A program made the translations under genes and the position numbers. Below, in pieces: positions 7,870 to 17,038 of a stretch of DNA of 64,000 nucleotides. The stretch's first letter is position 1, and each line of letters starts with the position of its first letter. Under the pieces are notes generated by a model, which was not told the origin of the DNA, searched no databases, and saw nothing but the letters and a program-made list of their open reading frames with translations. Origin of the DNA: Tyzzerella sp. (lineage in GTDB: Bacteria > Bacillota > Clostridia > Lachnospirales > Lachnospiraceae); the NCBI GenBank assembly GCA_017410145.1, contig JAFQRJ010000003.1:38494-102493 (forward strand), read 5' to 3'.

Positions 7870-8697
7870 CTAATATTCTTCTATGTTAATCTGTTTCGTA
7901 GTCTCAATATCGTATGGCAAAATTGAGTTCGCAAATTGTTTGAATTTGTCCGCAGCATCACTAACATAGAAAGAATAGGAACCATGATCCCCTTCTATAT
8001 CCGGATTTTCCATATCCATTTCCTTCAAGATTCGTTTCAAATCCATAGCCGTTTCATAAGCCGGATTCACCAACGTAATGTTTTCACCGACGTACTCCCG
8101 AATCTTAGAACGCAATAAAGGATAATGTGTACATCCCAAAATCAAGGCATCTATATCCGACTCTTTCATGCTAGCCAAATAATAATCAATTATTTCATCA
8201 GTCACTGGATGTTTCTTAAAACCTTCCTCTACCAGTGGCACAAACAAAGGGCAAGCTTTCGCAACAACCGAAACTTCGGAATCAATCTCCTGAATAATCT
8301 TTTCATACATGGAACTTTTCACAGTTGCTTCCGTTCCAATAACACCGATTTTTTTATTCTCAGTTACTTGCAGTGCTGCCTTCGCACCCGGTTCTACCAC
8401 CCCGATAATCGGAATATCGAACTCATCCTTCACTGTATCCAACGCCAGAGCACTGGCAGTGTTACATGCGATTACAATTGCTTTTACACCTTTGGTCTGC
8501 AAAAAATGAATAATCTGTCTGGAATAACGGATAATATTATCTTTCGATTTGCTACCATATGGAACACGTGCAGTATCGCCAAAATAGACAATGTCTTCTT
8601 TTGGCAGATTACGCATAATTTCCCTTGCCACGGTCAAGCCGCCAACTCCGGAATCGAATACACCAATTGGTGCTGTTTTTTTCATATCTATATCCAA
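7870..8697 (-). CDS. murI: Glutamate racemase
   Basis: Converts L-glutamate to the D-glutamate of peptidoglycan. The family's residues are present: IGVFDSGVGGLTV near the N-terminus, YFGDTARVPYG, the first catalytic cysteine in AIVIACNTAS and the second in LILGCTHYPLL. Length 275 is normal. The start is TTG at 8697: AAGGAG lies 8 bases before it, whereas the in-frame ATG four codons later would be over 20 bases away. pfkA ends 12 bases upstream and DUF1934 begins 7 bases downstream, so the three are likely one transcript. Confidence 0.95.
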   Translation of the reverse strand: MDIDMKKTAPIGVFDSGVGGLTVAREIMRNLPKEDIVYFGDTARVPYGSKSKDNIIRYSRQIIHFLQTKGVKAIVIACNTASALALDTVKDEFDIPIIGVVEPGAKAALQVTENKKIGVIGTEATVKSSMYEKIIQEIDSEVSVVAKACPLFVPLVEEGFKKHPVTDEIIDYYLASMKESDIDALILGCTHYPLLRSKIREYVGENITLVNPAYETAMDLKRILKEMDMENPDIEGDHGSYSFYVSDAADKFKQFANSILPYDIETTKQINIEEY

Positions 8698-8709
8698 GGC
8701 ATTTTCTCC

Positions 8710-9684
8710 TTACAAAATTTTTGCAATTTCCAATTGATATTCCGGAATCTCTTTGTTCATTTTAAGTGCATCGTTGATGTCGAAATCAATATAATGCCCA
8801 TCTCGGAAACCAACCACGCGATTCGTTTTACCTTCTACTATAAGATCTACTGCTTTTGCCCCCATAATGGATGCATACACTCTGTCTTTTACAGTCGGGC
8901 TTCCACCACGTTGTAAATGCCCAAGAATGGTAGCTCTAGTTTCCACGCCGGTAGCTTCTTCAATTCTCTTAGCCATATTGATAGAATCACCAACACCTTC
9001 TGCATTGATAATGATGTAGTGTTTCTTGCCACGTTTTCTGTTTTTAATAATATCATCGATCATAAGCTGCTCATCATAGCCATGTTGTTCCGGCATAAGG
9101 ATGTACTCTGCTCCATTTGCGATACCACACCATAGCGCAAGATATCCTGCATCACGCCCCATAACCTCAACAATACTACATCTTTCATGTGAGGTAGACG
9201 TATCACGAATTTTGTCAATAGCTTCCATGGCTGTGTTCGCTGCCGTATCAAACCCAATTGTGTATTCGGTACAAGCAATATCAAGGTCAATAGTTCCCGG
9301 GATACCTATCACGTTAATTCCGTAATCTGACAGTTTTTGGGCTCCTGCAAAAGAACCATCTCCACCGATTACCACCAATGCCTGGATTCCATATTTTTTC
9401 AAAATAGATGCTGCCTTCAACTGTCCTTCCGGCGTGCGCATTTGCTGACTTCTTGCTGTCTGCAAAATGGTTCCGCCACGCTGAATTGTATCTGCCACAT
9501 CTCGTCCTGACATATCTATAATTTCTTCCCTTAACAAACCATGATATCCTCGACGGATTCCACGTACTGTAAGTCCTTTTGCCAAGGCCGTCCTTACCAC
9601 TGCGCGGATGGCCGCATTCATTCCCGGTGCATCTCCACCGCTTGTTAAAACGCCAATTGTATTTATTTCATTATGATCCACCAT
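8710..9684 (-). CDS. pfkA: ATP-dependent 6-phosphofructokinase
   Basis: Phosphorylates fructose 6-phosphate in glycolysis. Seen are the nucleotide motif TSGGDAPGMNAAIR, GGDGS (Gly at the position that marks ATP rather than PPi use), the catalytic loop PGTIDLDIACTEYTIGFDTA with both aspartates, VMGRDAGYLAL and LGHLQRGGSP. The usual TIDND is TIDLD here. An ATG at 9702 is in frame, but GGAGGACAACT immediately before 9684 shows the real start (324 residues). It lies between dnaE and murI; glycolytic and wall genes are simply neighbours here. Confidence 0.94.
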   Translation of the reverse strand: MVDHNEINTIGVLTSGGDAPGMNAAIRAVVRTALAKGLTVRGIRRGYHGLLREEIIDMSGRDVADTIQRGGTILQTARSQQMRTPEGQLKAASILKKYGIQALVVIGGDGSFAGAQKLSDYGINVIGIPGTIDLDIACTEYTIGFDTAANTAMEAIDKIRDTSTSHERCSIVEVMGRDAGYLALWCGIANGAEYILMPEQHGYDEQLMIDDIIKNRKRGKKHYIIINAEGVGDSINMAKRIEEATGVETRATILGHLQRGGSPTVKDRVYASIMGAKAVDLIVEGKTNRVVGFRDGHYIDFDINDALKMNKEIPEYQLEIAKIL

Positions 9685-9725
9685 AGTTGTCCTCCGTTTC
9701 ATCTGTAGTTGCTATTATTTGCATT

Positions 9726-12700
9726 TTACACCTTTTCTATCTGTTTTTCTACCACTTTTATACGTTCTTTTCCGAAATAATCCATCAAACGTTCTTGAAC
9801 TTGTGGCGTTATCTCAATATTTCTATTGGCTGGAAGACGTTTTACTGCTTTTTCTTTCGCGCAATAGATTACAACCATATCTCTGCCTTCCGTTTCCTTT
9901 AACATTTCAAAAAGAACTTTTTCTTCTTTCTGATAGGTTGCGATATCCGGAAATTGAATCCAAAGTTCAGACGGCACATCCTCGAAAGAAATTATTAACT
10001 CGCAAATTAGTTTACTCGCATTGTCATCTTCCTCAGAAACACGACCCTTCACGAATACTTTGGAATCCTCCTCCAAATACTCCCTGTTCTTCTCATAATC
10101 TCTTGGGAATACAACAACCTCAACGGTTCCCATTAAGTCTTCAATGGTTAAAAAGGCCATGGTTTTGTTATTCTTGGTATGTTTAATAGTTTTTGCCGTA
10201 ATCATACCGCCAATAATTGCGCGTTCACCATCTCGCACCTTGGCACGCCCACTTTCTTCGTCCACTTGGAAATCCAGAGATGTGTTGGTAATACTTTTCT
10301 TCCATTTTGACTCATATTTCTGCATTGGATGCCCACTTACATAGATGCCAAGCACTTCTTTTTCGAATGCAAGAAGTGTTTCCTTCTCGTATTCTCCTAC
10401 GTCTGGCAGTGGAATATCGAACTCGACCTTTTGTTCTTCACTTACCATATCAAACAGGGTCATTTGTCCTGTCATGGAATATTTCTTTTCCTGATTTACC
10501 TGGTCAAGAATCTTTACATAAATCATCATGAACTGCTTGCGAGTTCCGCCGAGGCTATCCAAGGCACCTGCCTTAATAAAACTCTCTATGGTTCTTTTAT
10601 TCACTTCTTTTCCGGATAAACGTTCAATAAAATCTTTCAAATGTTTAAACGGACCATTGGCCTTTCGCTCGGCCACAATTGCCTCAATTACTGGACGGCC
10701 TACACTTTTAATCGCAGCTAACCCATAGCGGATATTGGAACCATCTACAGAAAAACTTCCTTCTCCGGAATTAATATCCGGTGGCAAAATATTGATACCC
10801 ATCTGGCGGCAGGTATAGATATATTCAGAAACCTTTCCTGCATTATCAATTACTGAGGTCATAAGAGCCGCCATAAGTTCTACCGGATAGTAATATTTTA
10901 AATACGCCGTCTGATAAGAAACAATGGCATATGCGGCTGCGTGGGATTTGTTAAACGCATACTTGGCAAAATCAATCATTTCATCGTAAATTTTGTGTGC
11001 CGCGGACTCGGAAATACCATTTGCAATACATCCTTTTATGCCTTCTGCTTCGCTGCCGTATACAAATTTTTGTCGACCTTCCTCCATGTCCTTTATCTTC
11101 TTTTTGGACATTGCACGTCGCAGAACATCGCTTTGTCCCAAAGTATAGCCTGCCAAATCACGCACAATCTGCATAACCTGCTCCTGATATACGATACAAC
11201 CATAGGTCGCCTTTAAGATAGGCTCTAACTGTGGACAATCATACACAATGGCAGATTGGTCATTTTTCCCTTTAATATACTGTGGAATAAAATCCATCGG
11301 ACCCGGTCGATACAAGGCAATACCGGCGATAATATCTTCCAAACTTTGCGGCTTCAATTCCTTCATGAAACTCTTCATTCCGGCACTTTCCAACTGGAAC
11401 ACGCCGTCTGTTTTCCCGGTTCCAATGGATTCCAGCACTTGCTTATCGTCGTAATCGATGCAGTCCATATCGATGTGTTTTCCGGTATTTTGTTCAATCA
11501 ACCGCACCGCATCTCGAATAACGGTCAGCGTTCGAAGTCCAAGAAAGTCCATCTTAAGAAGACCCAAACGCTCTAATGTAGTCATAACAAACTGAGTAGT
11601 AACAGAGCCATCTGAACCCAGAGACAGTGGAACATACTCATCTACCGGATTTTCACAAATCACAACTCCTGCTGCATGCATAGAGGAATGTCTCGGCAGA
11701 CCCTCCAGACGTTTAGATACATCAATCAGTTCTTTTACCTGTTCATCCTTCTCATACAAGTTCCGAAGTTCACTATTTTTTTCTAATGCACTCTCCAATG
11801 TAATATTTAATTCCGTCGGAATCATTTTTGAAATGCTGTCACACATTGCATATGGCAAATCCATAACACGACCAACGTCTCGGATAACCGCTTTTGCTTT
11901 CAGTGTACCAAAGGTAACAATCTGGGCAACATTTTCTGCACCATATTTCCGCACTACATAATCAATGACTTCCTGTCTTCTTTCATAACAGAAATCGATA
12001 TCAATATCCGGCATGGATACACGTTCCGGATTCAAAAAACGTTCAAATAGCAGTTGGTAACGAATCGGGTCAATATTGGTAATTCCAAGACAATAAGAGA
12101 CGATGCTACCTGCTGCCGAACCACGTCCCGGTCCAACCATAATGCCATTTGTACGGGCATAATTAATAAAATCCCACACAATAAGAAAATAATCCACGTA
12201 CCCCATGTTTCGGATTGTGTTTAATTCAAAGTTCAGGCGGTCGGTAAGTTCACCTTCCGGATGTTCATATTTTTTATGCAGACCTTCAAAACAAAGTTTG
12301 TTTAAATATTCCCAAGCCGTATACCCATCCGGAACATCATATTTCGGCAATTTTGTCACACCAAACTCGATAACAACATTACATCTGTCTGCAATCTTCT
12401 GCGTGTTCTCAATCGCCTGCAATGCATAAGGGAAAAGCTCACGCATTTCGTCTTCTGACTTCACGTAATACTGTCCGCCCTCATAACGCATGCGGTCTTC
12501 GTCTGCCAGTTTCTTCCCTGTCTGAATACACAATAAGATATCATGCGGTTTTTCATCCTCCGCATATGTATAATGCACGTCGTTGGTAGCTACCAGTTCA
12601 ATCCCTGTCTCCTGGGACAAACGCACCAACTGCTGATTTACCAGCTGTTGTTCTTGCATACCATGGTCCTGAAGTTCTAAAAAGAAATTCCCTTTTCCAA

Positions 12701-13199
12701 AAACATGCTCATAGCGTTTGGCTGTTTCCAATGCTTCCGCATACATACCACGAAGCAAGTTCTTTTGCACCTCTCCCGCAAGACACGCACTAAGTGCAAT
12801 AATACCCTCATGGTACTGCTCTAAGAGTTCCATATCTACTCGTGGCTTGTAATAATAACCGTCTACAAAACCTTTGGAAACAATCTTCATTAGATTCTGG
12901 TACCCTTTATTATTCTCTGCCAAAAGTACCAAGTGATAATAACGTTCTTCGCTGTTATTTCCCGGCGTTTTATCAAAACGAGAGCCCGGTGCCACATATA
13001 CTTCACACCCTAAAATCGGCTTGATTTCCGCATCTTTTGCAGCCTTATAAAAATCAATCACGCCGTACATAACTCCATGATCTGTAATAGCAGCACTGTT
13101 CATTCCAAGGGCCTTCACTCTGGCAACATATTCTTCTATCTTATTCGAACCGTCCAACAAACTATATTCCGTGTGGACATGTAAATGTACAAAACTCAT
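9726..13199 (-). CDS. dnaE: DNA polymerase III alpha subunit, DnaE type
   Basis: A 1157-residue replicative polymerase subunit. The N-terminus is a PHP domain (VHLHVHTEYSLLDG, residues 4-17). The palm carries GPGRGSAAGS and the catalytic PDIDIDF near residue 396; the finger and helix-hairpin regions follow (YQEQVMQI, NKSHAAAYA), then an OB domain near residue 985 (IIGGMITAKTIK). It lacks the internal exonuclease of PolC, so it is the DnaE form that in Firmicutes works beside PolC. Its ATG follows the cvfB stop directly, and the AAGGTGA in cvfB's last codons is its ribosome site. Confidence 0.96.
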   Translation of the reverse strand: MSFVHLHVHTEYSLLDGSNKIEEYVARVKALGMNSAAITDHGVMYGVIDFYKAAKDAEIKPILGCEVYVAPGSRFDKTPGNNSEERYYHLVLLAENNKGYQNLMKIVSKGFVDGYYYKPRVDMELLEQYHEGIIALSACLAGEVQKNLLRGMYAEALETAKRYEHVFGKGNFFLELQDHGMQEQQLVNQQLVRLSQETGIELVATNDVHYTYAEDEKPHDILLCIQTGKKLADEDRMRYEGGQYYVKSEDEMRELFPYALQAIENTQKIADRCNVVIEFGVTKLPKYDVPDGYTAWEYLNKLCFEGLHKKYEHPEGELTDRLNFELNTIRNMGYVDYFLIVWDFINYARTNGIMVGPGRGSAAGSIVSYCLGITNIDPIRYQLLFERFLNPERVSMPDIDIDFCYERRQEVIDYVVRKYGAENVAQIVTFGTLKAKAVIRDVGRVMDLPYAMCDSISKMIPTELNITLESALEKNSELRNLYEKDEQVKELIDVSKRLEGLPRHSSMHAAGVVICENPVDEYVPLSLGSDGSVTTQFVMTTLERLGLLKMDFLGLRTLTVIRDAVRLIEQNTGKHIDMDCIDYDDKQVLESIGTGKTDGVFQLESAGMKSFMKELKPQSLEDIIAGIALYRPGPMDFIPQYIKGKNDQSAIVYDCPQLEPILKATYGCIVYQEQVMQIVRDLAGYTLGQSDVLRRAMSKKKIKDMEEGRQKFVYGSEAEGIKGCIANGISESAAHKIYDEMIDFAKYAFNKSHAAAYAIVSYQTAYLKYYYPVELMAALMTSVIDNAGKVSEYIYTCRQMGINILPPDINSGEGSFSVDGSNIRYGLAAIKSVGRPVIEAIVAERKANGPFKHLKDFIERLSGKEVNKRTIESFIKAGALDSLGGTRKQFMMIYVKILDQVNQEKKYSMTGQMTLFDMVSEEQKVEFDIPLPDVGEYEKETLLAFEKEVLGIYVSGHPMQKYESKWKKSITNTSLDFQVDEESGRAKVRDGERAIIGGMITAKTIKHTKNNKTMAFLTIEDLMGTVEVVVFPRDYEKNREYLEEDSKVFVKGRVSEEDDNASKLICELIISFEDVPSELWIQFPDIATYQKEEKVLFEMLKETEGRDMVVIYCAKEKAVKRLPANRNIEITPQVQERLMDYFGKERIKVVEKQIEKV

Positions 13200-14021
13200 T
13201 TATTTCACCTTTATCGTATTTTCGCCAATCTCTATCTTACCTTCTTTTAAGAGTCTTCCCACTGCACGTTTGAATGCATTTTTGCTTAGATTGAATTCTC
13301 TTTTAATTACTTCCGGGTCCGCCTTGTCTGTAAATGAAAGACTTCCGCCATACTCTTTAAGCCTATTCCAAATCATTTCTGCATCTTTATCCATCTGCAT
13401 CGGTATCTTATCTCTCACACTTAAATCTAGTTTTCCGTCTGCTTTTACTGCAGTTACACGGGCTTTCACAGTTTGTCCCACTCGCATTCTTCCGTAGACC
13501 TCTTTCTTTGGAATCAGCGCAGAATACTGATTATCCACAGCCACGAACACCCCGAACTCATCGCTTGTGTCATAGACAATTCCTTCTACCATATCATCCT
13601 TTTGATACGGGGAGTCTGTGCTAAGAAGTTCATAAACCTTCATGGTTGCACAAAGTCGTTCGCTCTTATCAATATAAAGGGAAACCAAGCACTTGTCCCC
13701 CGGCATCACCTTTGCCGTCTGCTGTTTAAACGGAAGAAATAAATCCTTTTCCAATCCCCAATTTAGAAAGGCTCCGAATTTGTTCGTATCTGCCACCTCA
13801 AGGACCGCCAATTCCCCGATTTCCACTTTCGGCTCGTTGGTGGTTGCAATTAATCGGTCATCAGAATCTTTATATAGAAATACTTCCACTGGGTCCCCTG
13901 GTTCTATCCCTGCCGGGACTTGTTTTTTTGGAAGTAACACTCTTTCTTCGTCATTTCCAAGATATACTCCAAAGTCTACTTTTTTCACTACGGTAAGTAC
14001 CTGTTTCTTGCCTAATCTCAT
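13200..14021 (-). CDS. cvfB: CvfB/YitL-like S1 RNA-binding protein
   Basis: A 273-residue protein made of successive S1-like OB folds: VVKKVDFGVYLGNDEERVLL (about 11-30), AVLEVADTNKFGAFLNWGLEKDLFLP (about 72-97) and GIVYDTSDEFGVFVAVDNQYSALIP (about 147-171), then a C-terminal winged-helix-like segment (FNLSKNAFKRAVGRLLKEGKI). This architecture is that of CvfB, an RNA-binding regulator of virulence and stress genes in Staphylococcus. The gene starts 3 bases past the thioesterase stop and ends against the dnaE start. Target RNAs are unknown. Confidence 0.85.
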   Translation of the reverse strand: MRLGKKQVLTVVKKVDFGVYLGNDEERVLLPKKQVPAGIEPGDPVEVFLYKDSDDRLIATTNEPKVEIGELAVLEVADTNKFGAFLNWGLEKDLFLPFKQQTAKVMPGDKCLVSLYIDKSERLCATMKVYELLSTDSPYQKDDMVEGIVYDTSDEFGVFVAVDNQYSALIPKKEVYGRMRVGQTVKARVTAVKADGKLDLSVRDKIPMQMDKDAEMIWNRLKEYGGSLSFTDKADPEVIKREFNLSKNAFKRAVGRLLKEGKIEIGENTIKVK

Positions 14022-14024
14022 GTC

Positions 14025-14735
14025 TTAGTTTTCTCCTATAAATTCTATAATTGCATATATTGTATCTTCTGTATCATACAGTGCCGTAAAAATATTGTTA
14101 TCTTTCTTACCACTCTTTAATACCATCTTGTCGCCATATACTGCTGCTTTTTTATACTCTACACGAAGCCCTGTTACACAAAAGTCTTCCGGCAATGCCT
14201 CACATGCCAACTCAATATATTTGGCGTTGTTCACGTGATTGTTCGTATCAATATGATACTTGTGCGCCCAAAAAGTGTCAACCGGCTGCATATCGTTCGG
14301 AAGCTGGATTTTTCTGGACACATTTTCAATTGGAAGTGGCTCCTCTACCCCATAAACTTCTTTTTCCGCTTCTTCCGGTTTCACCGGTCTTCCCGTCTGC
14401 GTATCCACATAAACCCAAAGGCTATGAGCAAGGGCAAGCTCCTCTCCGTCTGCTGTCTTTAACACAAAATCCCTAGGTCCAAATACGCCTTTAAAACCGG
14501 TTGCCCATGTAAAAACTTCTATTTTTTCACCAACCTCTGGGCAACGTCTGATAAAAACTTGCCATGAATTTAATATCCAGGCTCTTTTTTTCTCTTTTAA
14601 ATAGTCAAATCCAACACCCAATTGTTCTGAATTTTCAGTGGTACAATCTTGAAAATAATTAATGATTGCTGAAATCTTCAGTTTGTTATCCCTACCGCAC
14701 TCACTGTAACGGACACGGTTTTCTATTTTGTACAT
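14025..14735 (-). CDS. Acyl-ACP thioesterase (FatA/FatB family)
   Basis: A hot-dog fold thioesterase that frees fatty acids from acyl carrier protein. Seen are the first hot-dog unit (RYSECGRDNKLKISAIINYF, SWQVFIRRCPEVGEKIEVFTW, LAHSLWVYVDTQTGRP) and the second with DTNNHVNNAKYIE, which carries the catalytic Asn/His, then GLRVEYKKAAVYGDKM. The open frame begins at 14774, but GGAGGAAATATTA precedes the ATG at 14735, giving 236 residues, normal for the bacterial family. It sits between spoIIR and cvfB, an arrangement I take to be typical of this clade. Confidence 0.87.
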   Translation of the reverse strand: MYKIENRVRYSECGRDNKLKISAIINYFQDCTTENSEQLGVGFDYLKEKKRAWILNSWQVFIRRCPEVGEKIEVFTWATGFKGVFGPRDFVLKTADGEELALAHSLWVYVDTQTGRPVKPEEAEKEVYGVEEPLPIENVSRKIQLPNDMQPVDTFWAHKYHIDTNNHVNNAKYIELACEALPEDFCVTGLRVEYKKAAVYGDKMVLKSGKKDNNIFTALYDTEDTIYAIIEFIGEN

Positions 14736-14774
14736 TAATATTTCCTCCACACCTTCTATATGGTCGCCTTGCAT

Positions 14775-15365
14775 TTAGAAGAAAAACCAACCTATTTTGA
14801 AACGTGTTCTTGTGGTCACCATCTCGTATGTGTCTTCCTCCAGCACTTCTTTCAAATCTTTCTTTCCTGCATCCGGAACGACTGCATTTACTGCATCAAT
14901 AAAACAAAGATTTGGATATAGCACACACCACCAATTCTGACCCTTAGCCTGTCCGATTTCAATACGGAGGGCCTCGTACTCCCCTGCCGGAAATGTAATA
15001 TCACCGTAAGTCTTATCCGGAAAATCACAAGTTGTCACTTCTGCGGTAACAGGATAATCATACCCCTCTTCTTCTACTATCTGCTGAGCCAGCGCTGCAA
15101 TTTCATCCAGATTGTCTCTTGCCCATTTTTTTGTTGTGTTTACACTGTCCGATTCCGGCAATTCCTGTCTCATGTAAGTAATAACCTCTTCTTTGACTTT
15201 CATCTTCAAAGCCTGGTCTTTCTCACTATCGCTGTTTGCCAATACGTGAAAACGAAAAACTTCCCTTGCTAATTCCTCCTGCATATCGTTTCTCTTTGCA
15301 TTTACAATAAATCCCGTAATGAAAAAGGACATTAAAATTCCTACTACTGCACATATTTTTTTCAT
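14775..15365 (-). CDS. spoIIR: Stage II sporulation protein R
   Basis: SpoIIR is made in the forespore and secreted to trigger SpoIIGA to process pro-sigma-E in the mother cell. The 196-residue chain has an uncleaved or cleaved N-terminal signal helix (MKKICAVVGILMSFFITGFI), the family motif FRFHVLANSDSEKDQALKMK (38-57), FPAGEYEALRIEIG and the signature GQNWWCVLYPNLCFID. GGGAGG lies before the ATG but is within a hairpin (separate entry). It is followed immediately by the thioesterase frame. A forespore sigma-F promoter would be expected in the 66-base gap upstream; I could not identify one confidently. Confidence 0.95.
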   Translation of the reverse strand: MKKICAVVGILMSFFITGFIVNAKRNDMQEELAREVFRFHVLANSDSEKDQALKMKVKEEVITYMRQELPESDSVNTTKKWARDNLDEIAALAQQIVEEEGYDYPVTAEVTTCDFPDKTYGDITFPAGEYEALRIEIGQAKGQNWWCVLYPNLCFIDAVNAVVPDAGKKDLKEVLEEDTYEMVTTRTRFKIGWFFF

Positions 15366-15374
15366 ACTTATGTA

Positions 15375-15397
15375 CCTCCCATTTTATTTATTGGGAG
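15375..15397 (-). promoter_or_regulatory. Hairpin covering the spoIIR Shine-Dalgarno
   Basis: Leftward, CTCCCA (15397-15392) pairs with TGGGAG (15381-15376) around a 10-base A/T loop. The 3' arm is most of the GGGAGG ribosome site of spoIIR. No T-run follows, so it is not a terminator. The stem is only 6 bp, so its strength is uncertain. Confidence 0.45.
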
Positions 15398-15431
15398 TGT
15401 GCTCACTTTTCAGAATTTTATTCGTTCAAAT

Positions 15432-16106
15432 CTATTTTTTTGTTCGAATAGTATCACTTACCGTTCTTGCCTGATTTTCAATATGTGTACTGACAGCCAC
15501 CTTTGCTGCTACCTTATCATGCTTTTCAATACATTCGATAATGTGGTCATGCTCTGCAAGAAGAATCGGATGCACTTCTTTTCGTTTTAAATACTCCACA
15601 CGATAACGATACATTTGCTCTCGCAGGTTATAGAGAAGCTGAATCAATCTCTGATTATCTGTTGCCAGATAAATGATATCGTGAAATTTCACATCCGCTT
15701 CTGCAAATTCTGTTACATCGCCTCCCTGCAATGCCACTTCAAACTGCTTGGCTGCTTCTTTTAAGCTCTGAATATCCTCATTGGAAATCCGGTCACACGC
15801 AAGGTCAACCGCCAATTCTTCCAAAGCTCCTCGCACTTCCAACACATCGCGCAAACTTTTCTCTGTAATCTCTGCCACTTCTGCGCCCCGCCTTGGAATC
15901 ATGAGAACAAGACCTTCCAATTCCAATTTACGAATTGCCTCTCGAATCGGGGTACGGCTCACACCCAATTTATTCGCCAGTTGAATCTCCATTAAACGCT
16001 CACCCGGCTTTAATTCCCCTCGCAAAATAGCTTGTCGGAGTGTGTTAAATACCACATCCCGCAATGGCAAAAATTCATTCATATTTACCTCAAAATCTGT
16101 TCCCAT
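15432..16106 (-). CDS. GntR/FadR-type transcriptional regulator (FCD domain)
   Basis: A 224-residue regulator. Residues about 10-75 are the GntR winged helix (LRDVVFNTLRQAILRGEL ... LANKLGVSRTPIREAIRKLE), and the rest is the all-helical FCD ligand domain with metal-type residues in ADVKFHDIIYLAT and LLAEHDHIIECIE. Effectors are typically organic acids or acyl-CoAs, unknown here. Start choice: the terminal AGG AGG Arg codons of ispE form the Shine-Dalgarno and the ATG comes 2 bases after the ispE stop, so the longer frame to 16157 is discarded and translation is coupled to ispE. Confidence 0.88.
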   Translation of the reverse strand: MGTDFEVNMNEFLPLRDVVFNTLRQAILRGELKPGERLMEIQLANKLGVSRTPIREAIRKLELEGLVLMIPRRGAEVAEITEKSLRDVLEVRGALEELAVDLACDRISNEDIQSLKEAAKQFEVALQGGDVTEFAEADVKFHDIIYLATDNQRLIQLLYNLREQMYRYRVEYLKRKEVHPILLAEHDHIIECIEKHDKVAAKVAVSTHIENQARTVSDTIRTKK

Positions 16107-16108
16107 GT

Positions 16109-16984
16109 TTACCTCCTCGTATTGTGTACATTCGCCAGATATGCCTGTTTTACACAACTCATTTGTCTTAACTTTTGCTGGGCAGCCTTTGCCACTTTTC
16201 GGTCCTCAAAGATACCGAACACGGTTGGACCACTTCCACTCATCATAGCATTTAAGGCTCCTGCCTCTTTCATTGCATCCTTAATCGTTTCGATAACAGG
16301 ATATTTTTCTATGGTCACACTTTCCAATACATTCCCCATAGCTGCTGCAACCTGTCTTACATCTTGCTGTTTCAGTCCCATAAGCACACCGTCGATATCC
16401 GGATGCTCTACAATCTCCTTTGCATCCAGGGCCTCATATACCATTTTTGTTGACACACTAATTCCCGGCTTAGCCACAAGAATATAACATTTTGGCATCG
16501 GATCTAATGGTGACAGTTTCTCACCAATTCCTTCCGCAAGAGCTGTTCCCCGCATGACACAATACGGCACATCGGCCCCAAGTGACACCCCGCGCTCCAT
16601 CAAATCCTTCTGTTTTAATCCCAAATCAAACAATCGATTCATTCCCACCAGTACCGCTGCCGCATTGGAACTTCCGCCCGCCATACCGGCAGCGACTGGG
16701 ATTCTCTTATCTAATTTGATATGAACACCTTCTTGTATATCAAACTCGTCTATTAATAGTTTTGCCGCTTTGTAAGCAATATTATTCTGATCAATCGGGA
16801 GGTATGGTAGATTGGTTTCCACTTGAATTCCCGCTGCTTTCGTCTTAGTCAGAGTTACATTATCATACAGATAAATAGTCTGCATAACCATGCGGACATC
16901 GTGATAACCATTATCACGCTTCCCAAGTACATCCAAGCCTAAATTAATTTTGGCAAGTGCTTTTAATTCCACGGTATTTTCCAT
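16109..16984 (-). CDS. ispE: 4-diphosphocytidyl-2-C-methyl-D-erythritol kinase
   Basis: Phosphorylates CDP-methylerythritol in the MEP isoprenoid pathway. GHMP-kinase motifs are visible: LKALAKINLGLDVLGKRDNGYHD at the N-terminus, the ATP loop IPVAAGMAGGSSNAAAVL, and the C-terminal MSGSGPTVFGIF. 291 residues is standard. GCAGGAGG precedes the start. It is the first gene of a two-gene coupled unit with the FCD regulator; whether that regulator senses an isoprenoid is unknown. Confidence 0.95.
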   Translation of the reverse strand: MENTVELKALAKINLGLDVLGKRDNGYHDVRMVMQTIYLYDNVTLTKTKAAGIQVETNLPYLPIDQNNIAYKAAKLLIDEFDIQEGVHIKLDKRIPVAAGMAGGSSNAAAVLVGMNRLFDLGLKQKDLMERGVSLGADVPYCVMRGTALAEGIGEKLSPLDPMPKCYILVAKPGISVSTKMVYEALDAKEIVEHPDIDGVLMGLKQQDVRQVAAAMGNVLESVTIEKYPVIETIKDAMKEAGALNAMMSGSGPTVFGIFEDRKVAKAAQQKLRQMSCVKQAYLANVHNTRR

Positions 16985-17038
16985 CTCTTTCCTCCTGCCT
17001 TCTTGCTTTGTATCTCTTTGTATCTTGTATACACACCC

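Noticed and set aside
8125-8916. 263-codon rightward frame over murI and pfkA
   Set aside because: It is antisense to two clear enzymes, has no ribosome site and no recognisable motif; a shadow of codon use.
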